Part shown: in pieces, positions 52,636 to 60,269 of the stretch
How positions within the stretch are numbered: the stretch's first letter is position 1
How the letters are laid out: each line of letters opens with the position of its first letter
NCBI GenBank assembly: GCA_034003245.1
Contig: JAVEYY010000008.1
Coordinates: forward strand, 1 to 64,000
Direction of reading: 5' to 3'
From: Perlabentimonas sp034003245
Lineage (GTDB): Bacteria > Bacteroidota > Bacteroidia > Bacteroidales > Tenuifilaceae
DNA: 64,000 bases
Position numbers and translations under genes: made by a program
The notes under the pieces: generated by a model
Seen by the model: only the letters and a program-made list of their open reading frames with translations
The model's database searches: none
What the model was told of the DNA's origin: nothing

Positions 52636-53778
52636 TTATTCATTTTTAATCCGTTTAATCTTTTCTTTCACATCCCAAAACTCTTTAATTTCCAATGATT
52701 TCTCAAAATTTAGTAAAGCTTTATCTATCTCGCCTTTCATTAAGTAAACATCACCAATAAAATAATATGTCTCATAAGGATTTTTGTAATTAGACAGGTT
52801 TAATTTTAATAATTCTAAAGCGTCATCATATTTCTGTTTCGAACAAAAAAACATTGCATATTCATTAATAAGTTGTTCTGGTAGTGCAATATGTATCTTG
52901 TATCTGTTTTTAATTTTTTCTATATGATTAATAATTACCCCCTTATCAAATGAGTGAAGATAAGATGTCGGTATTTTATAATTTGGGAACAATGATTCTA
53001 AACCGTCATAAATCGCCCTCAAAGTCATTGAGATATGGTCTTCATTTGGATAAAATTTGAAATCCCAGTATAATTTATCGGAATGATTCGATTTGATGAA
53101 TTCATATAATTTAAAATTTGGAACAATGGTCGAAGAATCAACATCTCCACTAACAGACAAAAAATAACCTGATTGGATTGTGTCTTGAGTGGCTATATAA
53201 TGTTCTAATTTTTTAGAAATAGTGGAATCAACAAAATTTGCAGGGTCGGCAGCAAAATACGCATTAAAAAGGTTTGTTTGGGTAGTAAAAATATGGTTAA
53301 CACAAACACCAGCTAATGAATGTCCAAATAACACCTTATAATCATTTGTGCGGAATTGATTATTTATATTAGGAATCAATTCTTTTAGAAGGAATTGAAT
53401 AAATTTATCTGCGCCTCCGCCATTAGGTAATATTTCTATCTTGTTTGGTGTATAATCTCTAATTCTATCTCTTTCGGTTGAAATAATACCTACTACAATC
53501 ATTCTCGGCATTCGTTGTACAAGTCGTGACATGTGATTAACCAATCCTGATACTTGATGAAAATGCTCTTGTCCATCAAGCAAGTAAAATACAGGATAAT
53601 CGTATTTCGAATTGTCATAGTCAGTGGGCAAATATACCCAGTACTCTCTGTTTTCATTTAATATTCCTGACTTAATGAACATTTTTTGTCCAATTATAAT
53701 TGGTTCATTCGTTACTTGTCCAAATGAATAAAAGAATGAAAAGCAGGCAAATATGAATATTATTATCGTGCGTGTCAT
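52636..53778 (-). CDS. Esterase D/Fes-type hydrolase with C-terminal TPR, copy 1
   Basis: 380 aa from the ATG at 53778, where the signal peptide MTRTIIIFIFACFSFFYSFGQ begins; a longer frame runs back through the attC-like repeat and is not credible. The alpha/beta hydrolase has the oxyanion/entry region YPVFYLLDGQ, nucleophile S154 in FGHSLAG and probable catalytic His in PNEDHIS. Residues about 315-378 form TPR-like helices (DDALELLKLNLSNYKNPYE, then GEIDKALLNFEKSLEI). It would hydrolyse an ester outside the cytoplasm; the substrate is unknown. The gene is identical to copy 2 and sits 12 nt after attC-like site 2 and 6 nt before site 1. Base composition is AT-rich. Confidence 0.87.
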   Translation of the reverse strand: MTRTIIIFIFACFSFFYSFGQVTNEPIIIGQKMFIKSGILNENREYWVYLPTDYDNSKYDYPVFYLLDGQEHFHQVSGLVNHMSRLVQRMPRMIVVGIISTERDRIRDYTPNKIEILPNGGGADKFIQFLLKELIPNINNQFRTNDYKVLFGHSLAGVCVNHIFTTQTNLFNAYFAADPANFVDSTISKKLEHYIATQDTIQSGYFLSVSGDVDSSTIVPNFKLYEFIKSNHSDKLYWDFKFYPNEDHISMTLRAIYDGLESLFPNYKIPTSYLHSFDKGVIINHIEKIKNRYKIHIALPEQLINEYAMFFCSKQKYDDALELLKLNLSNYKNPYETYYFIGDVYLMKGEIDKALLNFEKSLEIKEFWDVKEKIKRIKNE

Positions 53779-53790
53779 TTTGTTATTATT

Positions 53791-53961
53791 GCAGCCAACG
53801 GCTGGGGGTGTGGTCTCGTCAAGGTGTTGACGAGATGGGAGCGGTTGTAACGTTTTCGTCGCCCGACGAATACGCCCGAGCGGGCGAAACCGCTCCGAAG
53901 CTCCAGTATCAACCCACACCTGCCAGCCGGTATCTGGTTGGCTAAACCCCTTGTTGGCTGC
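53791..53961 (-). repeat. attC-like site 2
   Basis: 171 nt with perfect 9-bp terminal complements, GCAGCCAAC (53791-53799) and GTTGGCTGC (53953-53961). From AACGGC inward it is identical to site 1. It lies between esterase copies 2 and 1. Confidence 0.62.
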
Positions 53962-53967
53962 TGTAAT

Positions 53968-55110
53968 TTATTCATTTTTAATCCGTTTAATCTTTTCTTT
54001 CACATCCCAAAACTCTTTAATTTCCAATGATTTCTCAAAATTTAGTAAAGCTTTATCTATCTCGCCTTTCATTAAGTAAACATCACCAATAAAATAATAT
54101 GTCTCATAAGGATTTTTGTAATTAGACAGGTTTAATTTTAATAATTCTAAAGCGTCATCATATTTCTGTTTCGAACAAAAAAACATTGCATATTCATTAA
54201 TAAGTTGTTCTGGTAGTGCAATATGTATCTTGTATCTGTTTTTAATTTTTTCTATATGATTAATAATTACCCCCTTATCAAATGAGTGAAGATAAGATGT
54301 CGGTATTTTATAATTTGGGAACAATGATTCTAAACCGTCATAAATCGCCCTCAAAGTCATTGAGATATGGTCTTCATTTGGATAAAATTTGAAATCCCAG
54401 TATAATTTATCGGAATGATTCGATTTGATGAATTCATATAATTTAAAATTTGGAACAATGGTCGAAGAATCAACATCTCCACTAACAGACAAAAAATAAC
54501 CTGATTGGATTGTGTCTTGAGTGGCTATATAATGTTCTAATTTTTTAGAAATAGTGGAATCAACAAAATTTGCAGGGTCGGCAGCAAAATACGCATTAAA
54601 AAGGTTTGTTTGGGTAGTAAAAATATGGTTAACACAAACACCAGCTAATGAATGTCCAAATAACACCTTATAATCATTTGTGCGGAATTGATTATTTATA
54701 TTAGGAATCAATTCTTTTAGAAGGAATTGAATAAATTTATCTGCGCCTCCGCCATTAGGTAATATTTCTATCTTGTTTGGTGTATAATCTCTAATTCTAT
54801 CTCTTTCGGTTGAAATAATACCTACTACAATCATTCTCGGCATTCGTTGTACAAGTCGTGACATGTGATTAACCAATCCTGATACTTGATGAAAATGCTC
54901 TTGTCCATCAAGCAAGTAAAATACAGGATAATCGTATTTCGAATTGTCATAGTCAGTGGGCAAATATACCCAGTACTCTCTGTTTTCATTTAATATTCCT
55001 GACTTAATGAACATTTTTTGTCCAATTATAATTGGTTCATTCGTTACTTGTCCAAATGAATAAAAGAATGAAAAGCAGGCAAATATGAATATTATTATCG
55101 TGCGTGTCAT
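53968..55110 (-). CDS. Esterase D/Fes-type hydrolase with C-terminal TPR, copy 2
   Basis: 380 aa, same start logic as copy 1 (ATG at 55110). The protein and, as far as read, the DNA are identical to copy 1, displaced by exactly 1332 bp. Nucleophile GHSLAG, signal peptide and TPR-like tail are all intact, so both copies should be functional. It lies between attC-like sites 3 and 2. Identity implies a very recent duplication, gene conversion or possibly a misassembled repeat. Confidence 0.87.
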   Translation of the reverse strand: MTRTIIIFIFACFSFFYSFGQVTNEPIIIGQKMFIKSGILNENREYWVYLPTDYDNSKYDYPVFYLLDGQEHFHQVSGLVNHMSRLVQRMPRMIVVGIISTERDRIRDYTPNKIEILPNGGGADKFIQFLLKELIPNINNQFRTNDYKVLFGHSLAGVCVNHIFTTQTNLFNAYFAADPANFVDSTISKKLEHYIATQDTIQSGYFLSVSGDVDSSTIVPNFKLYEFIKSNHSDKLYWDFKFYPNEDHISMTLRAIYDGLESLFPNYKIPTSYLHSFDKGVIINHIEKIKNRYKIHIALPEQLINEYAMFFCSKQKYDDALELLKLNLSNYKNPYETYYFIGDVYLMKGEIDKALLNFEKSLEIKEFWDVKEKIKRIKNE

Positions 55111-55122
55111 TTTGTTATTATT

Positions 55123-55275
55123 GCAGCCAACGGCTGGGGGTGTGGTCTCGTCAAGGTGTTGACGAGATGGGAGCGGTTGTAACGTTTTCGTCGCCCGACG
55201 AATACGCCCGAGCGGGCGAAACCGCTCCGAAGCTCCAGTGTCAACCCACACTGGCTACGTTCCCTTGTTAGGGGC
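55123..55275 (-). repeat. attC-like site 3
   Basis: The left part 55123 to about 55250 equals sites 1 and 2 with one substitution (CCAGTG for CCAGTA). The right part differs: CTGGCTACGTTCCC then CTTGTTAGGGGC. The left end GCAGCCAAC belongs to the esterase unit; the right end GTTAGGGGC belongs to the HTH unit. The last HTH codons and its TAG stop lie inside the site. Confidence 0.58.
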
Positions 55276-55623
55276 TGTTTTTATTGTGTCCTTAATTAGT
55301 TTTTCTATTTCTTCTAGTTGTCCAAGAGGGACAGAATTCAGGGTTCTGGTAATATCTATAATCCTATCGCTTCTCCGAATCTGGTTTAAGGGATGGTTTT
55401 CATCAATATCCTTGTCGGTATCGGGAGTCCATTCCATAAAATCATTTGGCGTACATCGTAGATGTAAGCACAATCGTTCAATCAGCTTCAAATTTAGCCG
55501 TGATACGTTTCCATTTTTAACTTTTGAGGCGAAACTGTCTGAAAATCCTGATTGTTTCAGGAACGAAAAGGGTTTATCAATCCCTCTGGCCTTAAAAACC
55601 CTGTTGAAATTGTATCTAATCAT
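55255..55623 (-). CDS. XRE/Cro-type HTH transcriptional regulator
   Basis: 122 aa. An N-terminal helix-turn-helix at about 5-65 (FSFLKQSGFSDSFASKVKNG, then LKLIERLCLHLRCTPNDFMEW) matches the Cro/CI-like HTH_26 group. The acidic linker DTDKDIDENHPL and the C-terminal helix (VPLGQLEEIEKLIKDTIK) may mediate dimerisation. The final residues APNKGT are encoded by the attC-like repeat. Possible roles are autoregulation or an orphan antitoxin-like regulator; no toxin gene is adjacent. Confidence 0.78.
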   Translation of the reverse strand: MIRYNFNRVFKARGIDKPFSFLKQSGFSDSFASKVKNGNVSRLNLKLIERLCLHLRCTPNDFMEWTPDTDKDIDENHPLNQIRRSDRIIDITRTLNSVPLGQLEEIEKLIKDTIKTAPNKGT

Positions 55624-55740
55624 CTCGAATGGGTATTAATCAACCGAAATATAGTGAATTTTACGCTGCGAATCAATGCAATGCTTAACTTATTTTGCAA
55701 AAATACTATTTCTATAGCAAGCAACTTGTCTATACCATAT

Positions 55741-55971
55741 TGCAAATTATTTATTACAACATACATTTTATTTGCTTCGGCTTATTAGCTGTTTGCTGCC
55801 GGCAAAATATTATGTGCTTCAACCTACTAGTTACTTGCTTCGATGTAATAGCTATTTACTTCAGATAGCATTTTGCATATTCTGTTCTATTAACTATTTG
55901 TATGAGGTTACATTTTATTTGCTTAAGCCGTATATTTATTTACGCAGCATAATTACCTGTTCGCTTTGGAA
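55741..55971. repeat. Degenerate 21-bp minisatellite, about 11 units
   Basis: Successive 21-nt units stay exactly in phase from 55741. Unit starts at 55762, 55783, 55825, 55846, 55888 and 55909 read TACATTTT, TATTAGCT, TACTAGTT, TAATAGCT, TATTAACT and TACATTTT, with a shared TATTTGCTTC-like core. One plus frame gives a degenerate heptad SYLLxxx pattern but lacks a credible start. It fills the space upstream of the HTH gene inside the array. Confidence 0.65.
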
Positions 55972-56012
55972 AGTTTTTTACAATTCACAAGGTTAGCTCT
56001 TGTCTGAGAATA

Positions 56013-56140
56013 GCATATAACGGTCGGGGGTGTTATCTCGTCTCGTCTCGTCAAGTTTTTGACGAGACGAGACGAGAGGAGTTCGGGGCCAGCGTTCTTA
56101 TCCCTCGATAAGGATGCGCCTAGCGGGACAAAAGAAAAAA
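56013..56140 (-). repeat. attC-like site 4 with enlarged palindrome
   Basis: It starts GCATATAAC then GGTCGGGGGTGT, parallel to the AACGGCTGGGGGTGT of the other sites. A perfect 19-bp hairpin, TCTCGTCTCGTCTCGTCAA (56036-56054) with its complement (56059-56077), replaces the 9-bp TCTCGTCAA hairpin of sites 1-3. An inner hairpin CTTATC-CCTC-GATAAG follows. The right end is not sharply defined. Confidence 0.5.
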
Positions 56141-56169
56141 ACTAAATTGCATTTTCTGCCGATATTCAG

Positions 56170-56235
56170 GTTCTACGGGGACAACTGATCCACAAATGGA
56201 CACGAATAATTATGATATAATGGGACACAAATAAT
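56170..56235. other. Possible insertion-sequence end remnant (repeated GGACA words)
   Basis: GGGACAACTGATCC is followed by GGACACGAATAAT (56198-56210) and GGACACAAATAAT (56223-56235). Multiple short terminal GGACA/TGTCC repeats of this type are typical of IS21-family ends. No transposase frame is present, so at most it is a scar. Confidence 0.3.
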
Positions 56236-56328
56236 GCTTGACTTTTTAATATATGCGGCTACTGGGATTTGCTACTTGCAAGCACAACTTGTCCTGCTAT
56301 TAGCGGGAGCATGTAAGAAATATTACGA

Positions 56329-56345
56329 CGGCGGTGCAACCGCCG
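56329..56345. repeat. GC-rich hairpin downstream of the PD-(D/E)XK gene
   Basis: CGGCGGT-GCA-ACCGCCG forms a perfect 7-bp stem with a 3-nt loop, 34 nt after the stop at 56380 (minus strand). It has no U-tract, so it is a weak terminator candidate. It may belong to another degenerate attC-like site. The rest of 56141-56379 holds only the GGACA words listed separately. Confidence 0.4.
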
Positions 56346-56379
56346 CCGAACGGGGGCACAGTTTTCATAATCTTATAGA

Positions 56380-57081
56380 TCACTGAATGTTTATTAAGAA
56401 ATGATGAATTGTAATTGCACTAGATTTTTCTCTTTGACATAATGAACGGTATTTTTTAAAAATTGGTGAATCTGAAACGGAAATTAAATAATCTTCATTT
56501 GTCCAATTAGTAGTTTTATTTTCAACTTCTATCTTAATCCATTCATTAATCCTAATATGCCAATCACCAATAGTTCCATTTTGAACAAACCCAATTAACG
56601 AAGATTCTTCTAAATGTTCTCCATGTTTTTTGTTTTTAAAACGCTCAATTCCTCCTGTGTTTTCAGTTATTCCTATTACATACTCTTTTTCACTACGAGT
56701 GTTTGACACATTAGGAATTGGCAACCTTTTACATTCTATCTGAAAAAATGATTGGGTTTGAAAATTCCTAAGTTGGTTATTCCATATAGTAACTCCTATG
56801 TCTGGTTTATAGTTAGTTCCCTTATTCTCATCATCTTTTCTGAACAGAAATTTACATTGTAAGTATGGATTAAAATTATGAGAATTACCATTGAAAAAGT
56901 CTATTAAATATTGATTTAATAACTTCTCGACTTCATTTATAGAGGATATATTATTCTTTTTTAACACATTAGGAAACAACGGTAAATATGTGTCAATAAA
57001 TATTAGCAGACTATTTATCAACGGTCTAATAGGTATTGTAGTATTTCCAATTGGTTTATGATTACCTCTATTACAAATCAT
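56380..57081 (-). CDS. Putative restriction endonuclease, PD-(D/E)XK type
   Basis: 233 aa. The candidate nuclease site is P93-D94 in NYKPDIGV and E116-C117-K118 in FFQIECKRL, a standard PD-x(n)-ExK arrangement of the restriction-endonuclease fold. The N-terminal helices (1-70) may be for dimerisation or recognition. No known family name is claimed. Its ATG overlaps the TGA of the methylase gene (ATGA, 57078-57081), so the two are co-translated. This pairing suggests a restriction-modification system with this gene as the cutting subunit (inference). Confidence 0.65.
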   Translation of the reverse strand: MICNRGNHKPIGNTTIPIRPLINSLLIFIDTYLPLFPNVLKKNNISSINEVEKLLNQYLIDFFNGNSHNFNPYLQCKFLFRKDDENKGTNYKPDIGVTIWNNQLRNFQTQSFFQIECKRLPIPNVSNTRSEKEYVIGITENTGGIERFKNKKHGEHLEESSLIGFVQNGTIGDWHIRINEWIKIEVENKTTNWTNEDYLISVSDSPIFKKYRSLCQREKSSAITIHHFLINIQ

Positions 57082-59891
57082 TTCCTAATCAGGTTTAAGT
57101 CAATTATATCTGTAATAGATGTATCAACATCGAGCAAAGCAATGGATTTCAGCCAATATCTTAACTGTTTTGGTTTTATAATAAATATCTGATTCTGCTT
57201 ATAAATCAGTGATACTTTTCTGATGTCTATTGTTTGTCTTTTATCGCTTACTAAAGTGGAAAGATTTACACCTTCGTTTATAATTCTAACAGTGTAATCA
57301 GAATCACTATATTCATAGTGCATAATAAAGCAGGCAGGAGTATTGTAAAATGTTTTTAACGAAAACCTTTTATTGTTATCATTATAAACAGAGTTTAAGG
57401 CATCTAAATAAACCTCAGAATATTCAATTAATGAGTGAGGCACCATGTTGTTTACCTTTACACGTATTTCTTTATTTGTTTTGGCTTCTTCTCCATTTCC
57501 AAATTCTGATATTCTATATTTAGCAATATCATTTACTAATATAACATCAGCCTTAGTTAATGTAAACTCATCAATTATTGGTAATTTCAAAAAATCTGAT
57601 TTTAAAACATCATAAGGTCTGTCTATCCCCTGTCGTGTACTTGTTCCTGCTATATAAGCAACAAGAAAGTTGGAATATTTATCAAAATATTTTTGTAGTT
57701 GTCTTGCTTTATCACTATCTTCTAATATAAGTTTTAGTATTTGTGCTTTATCTTTTGTTTGGTTATTAGCATATTTGGGAAATATTCCCTCTGTTATCTT
57801 TGTTTCAAAATAAATTCCGTTTCCATCAATATTTGAATTTCTTATAGAGGAATAATTTCTTGTTAGTACGGTATCATTCTTAATAATTGTATTCTCTACC
57901 TTAAAAAAACGCTTATCTGATTGAATTCTACTGATTAAATTATACAAACGATACCCTCCAAATAAATTACTCTTCCAACAATAGTTTGAATGAGCATTTT
58001 CTCTTTTCACACTATGGACATCATAAGAATCTATTTCAAAGTAAAGTCTTTCTTTACTCGGATTAGTTCTTCTGGTAACAACGTGTGTTATTTCATCAAT
58101 TTTCTTTTCTGAATTTTCTATGAATATCGCACAAGTTGGAATAGTCGCAGTGGGAAATAAAATTCTTCTGTGTGTTGTAAAATCAATTATTTGAAGAACA
58201 TTGTGGTAAGTAAATAATTCTCGTCTAAAAAATTCATTATCCTTTTTATGAAGTAAGGGCAAGGTAGGTTGAATCAAACACAACAAACCACCTTTTTTCT
58301 TTATCAATTTTGTAGATAGCTGAAGAAACAATAGTGCAACATTACCATCTTTAATTGAGTAAGGTTTAATATTATGTTTTTCAACAATTTCTTTAAAATA
58401 GTCTGAATTTTTATATTCTGTTCCGTCCGATTTTGGTGGTGGATTAAAAGGTGGATTACCAATTACCAAATCAAAATTCTCCTCAACTTTCTCCTGAGTA
58501 ATAAATTCAAAAAAATCACTTTGAACAATATTTTTATTACCTAAATCTTGAAAGGTCAATTCCGTCCAAATTTGCTTAGGAGACAGCATATGACACAAAG
58601 CCAACTGCAAACTAAACTTTGTTAACTCAACAGCATTTTTGTTTATATCAACACCAAAAACATTGTCTTTTAATATCTTTTGAAGAGTTGTAATCCCTAA
58701 TTTTTGAGGTAAAGCGTTAGTTTTATAATACTCGTTAATCTTATAAGTATCTACAAGGCGTTTGAAGCAATTAACCAAGAATATACCCGAACCACAACTA
58801 ACGTCAATTATTTTTTTATTGTAAGAAATTGAATTATTTAATGTTGGAATTGGAAGACATTCGTCAATTAAGAAATTGACAAGATAATGCGGAGTATATA
58901 CCGAACCTTTATCCTCGACAGGTAAAAATTCTTCGTAAATATTACTTATAAGCTCAACAGGAATATGCTTGAAAGAATACAAATCCCATAGCACTAATTG
59001 ATTCTTACTGTCAATTTTTGTATCGAAAAATTTAATAATTTGACTTAAATCGGCTACCTTAAGAGCGTTTTTACTATCTTCAGATAAATCAAAAATCCCA
59101 CCATTAAACTTAACTGATAATTTTTCTAGAATATCAACTAACTTATTCTGTTTTAAAATTTCAAAAAAAGAGTTACATTGAACAGTTTCTTGAAAAAACT
59201 TGCTTGCTAAATTATCTCCATTAGAATCAACTCCATTTTCTTCTAAAAACTTTATAAGAGTTGTGATTATAATGACATAATCAAATAGTTCTGATGATAT
59301 ATTGCTACTTTTCTTATAGCTTTTACGAAGTTCTTTTAGTTTATCTATTAGCTTATTATAAGCAGTTTTTCTATATAGATAATTATGATGAGCTTCTTCA
59401 CTTTCCCAAAAACTCCCATTTTTAAATTTTTCTGCATTATATTTTTCTAATATGGTTGCATATTGAGCAATGTTATCTAAATCAATTGAAGCAACTTCTT
59501 TTGTATAGACATTTCCGTTAGAATGAATTGAAACAGGTTTTCTACTGTCAAAAAACTTAATTCTTGTATTTTCAATTACAATAAAAGTAGGGATATAGCA
59601 ACTACTCCATAATTCTTTATGGATTTGAGTGTAGTCGTTGTTTAATCTATTGCTTGAATTATCATAGATATATACTTGAGGTAATGGGGGGCGATTATCC
59701 TCAAAATATCTAAAAAAAATTGCGTCAGCATTAAATGAAAGTGCCTTTTCTAATTCAAGAATTTGAAATGGAGTAAGATTGTTGTTTGGGTTTTGAATTT
59801 CAGAAACAAAGAGAATAGAAGAGTCATTGGTGTCATTTAATTGAAAACCAATTGTTTTAAGTCCCTTTTGTAAACTATCAGTTGTTACCAC
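57078..59891 (-). CDS. N6-adenine DNA methyltransferase of a restriction-modification system
   Basis: 937 aa with a GTG start. The methylase core shows motif I IDVSCGSGIFLVNC near residue 362 and motif IV VIGNPPFNPP near residue 480, the order of Eco57I/HsdM-like N6-adenine methylases. The N-terminal 350 residues are helical and may include a degenerate regulatory part. The C-terminal half (about 640-937) is a probable target-recognition region. It methylates adenine in an unknown site. A promoter element at 59911-59918 drives it with the downstream PD-(D/E)XK gene. The AT-rich composition contrasts with the core genes and suggests acquisition by transfer. Confidence 0.85.
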   Translation of the reverse strand: MVTTDSLQKGLKTIGFQLNDTNDSSILFVSEIQNPNNNLTPFQILELEKALSFNADAIFFRYFEDNRPPLPQVYIYDNSSNRLNNDYTQIHKELWSSCYIPTFIVIENTRIKFFDSRKPVSIHSNGNVYTKEVASIDLDNIAQYATILEKYNAEKFKNGSFWESEEAHHNYLYRKTAYNKLIDKLKELRKSYKKSSNISSELFDYVIIITTLIKFLEENGVDSNGDNLASKFFQETVQCNSFFEILKQNKLVDILEKLSVKFNGGIFDLSEDSKNALKVADLSQIIKFFDTKIDSKNQLVLWDLYSFKHIPVELISNIYEEFLPVEDKGSVYTPHYLVNFLIDECLPIPTLNNSISYNKKIIDVSCGSGIFLVNCFKRLVDTYKINEYYKTNALPQKLGITTLQKILKDNVFGVDINKNAVELTKFSLQLALCHMLSPKQIWTELTFQDLGNKNIVQSDFFEFITQEKVEENFDLVIGNPPFNPPPKSDGTEYKNSDYFKEIVEKHNIKPYSIKDGNVALLFLQLSTKLIKKKGGLLCLIQPTLPLLHKKDNEFFRRELFTYHNVLQIIDFTTHRRILFPTATIPTCAIFIENSEKKIDEITHVVTRRTNPSKERLYFEIDSYDVHSVKRENAHSNYCWKSNLFGGYRLYNLISRIQSDKRFFKVENTIIKNDTVLTRNYSSIRNSNIDGNGIYFETKITEGIFPKYANNQTKDKAQILKLILEDSDKARQLQKYFDKYSNFLVAYIAGTSTRQGIDRPYDVLKSDFLKLPIIDEFTLTKADVILVNDIAKYRISEFGNGEEAKTNKEIRVKVNNMVPHSLIEYSEVYLDALNSVYNDNNKRFSLKTFYNTPACFIMHYEYSDSDYTVRIINEGVNLSTLVSDKRQTIDIRKVSLIYKQNQIFIIKPKQLRYWLKSIALLDVDTSITDIIDLNLIRK

Positions 59892-59910
59892 AATCTTAAA
59901 AGTATAAAGA

Positions 59911-59918
59911 CAAAATTA
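59911..59918 (-). promoter_or_regulatory. -7 promoter element for the R-M operon
   Basis: The minus strand reads TAATTTTG (TAnnTTTG), 19 nt upstream of the GTG start of the methylase. Confidence 0.5.
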
Positions 59919-59963
59919 TAAAAAAAACCATAACGAAAATATTGAATACTTGATTGGAAAACT

Positions 59964-60001
59964 TTTCAAATAAAAGTTATACAATATTGTTTTATTTGAA
60001 A
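59964..60001. repeat. 12-bp perfect inverted repeat upstream of the R-M promoter
   Basis: TTTCAAATAAAA (59964-59975) and TTTTATTTGAAA (59990-60001) flank a 14-nt spacer. It lies about 46 nt upstream of the -7 element, where an operator or activator site would sit. It could also be a weak hairpin at an element boundary. Confidence 0.4.
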
Positions 60002-60269
60002 TTTATTACGCTGTTTACAACTACAAAGTCAATGAGCTGTTTTTGTTTCGGAAAAATCATTTTTACATCGCAGATCCGTTAGTCTTGCTACAAACTTACT
60101 TGTACCTCTACTAAAAGTGTCCTTAATAAAAGGATTATTAGCAGTATATAAACACAAAAGGTAGATTATATTTCGCACCGGTCTGTTTTAGCATTTAGCC
60201 CTAAAGTTAAAACAAAATAGGTTACCCTACCCCCCTATCGGATAACTTTAAATAAACTTAAGCAATAAA

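Larger units (their letters stand above)
51147..56150 (-). mobile_element. Integron-like gene cassette array without visible integrase (CALIN-like)
   Basis: Four single-gene units are all on the minus strand: HTH regulator, esterase copy 2, esterase copy 1 and ATPase. Each is followed by a large folded repeat (sites at 55123, 53791, 52461 and 51147), with a further site at 56013 upstream of the HTH unit. Sites 52461, 53791 and 55123 share about 120 identical bases, while the outermost bases differ with the neighbouring unit. The esterase unit starts TTGGCTGC on its coding strand, and its own repeat starts GCAGCCAA, the exact complement, as expected of an attC-bearing cassette. The end next to the ATPase unit reads GTTAGGC, matching the classic GTTRRRY core. 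No tyrosine integrase is in the window. Repeat-mediated tandem duplication is the main alternative. Confidence 0.6.
59892..60269. other. Gene-free AT-rich spacer between the R-M operon and the kelch gene
   Basis: 378 nt without a credible gene. It contains the R-M promoter element and a 12-bp inverted repeat (separate entries), then nothing recognisable apart from a C-tract TACCCCCCTAT near 60228-60238. Confidence 0.55.

Noticed and set aside
52356..52643. Minus-strand open frame of 95 codons starting MNKLQQPTRG, also present at 53775-53975
   Set aside because: It is translation of the attC-like repeat and its flank, repeated at each site; it has no promoter or domain and crosses the ATPase promoter.
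53779..53919. 47-residue N-terminal extension of the esterases (MWVDTGASER...), same at 55111-55251
   Set aside because: It lies wholly in the palindromic repeat; the signal peptide starts at the internal ATG at 53778 and 55110.
52461..55275. CRISPR array interpretation of the three near-identical repeats
   Set aside because: Repeats are about 170 nt, spaced 1332 nt, with genes between them and no Cas genes.
55772..55996. Plus-strand 74-codon frame with SYLL-type heptads
   Set aside because: It is the product of the 21-bp minisatellite; no promoter, signal or conserved domain.
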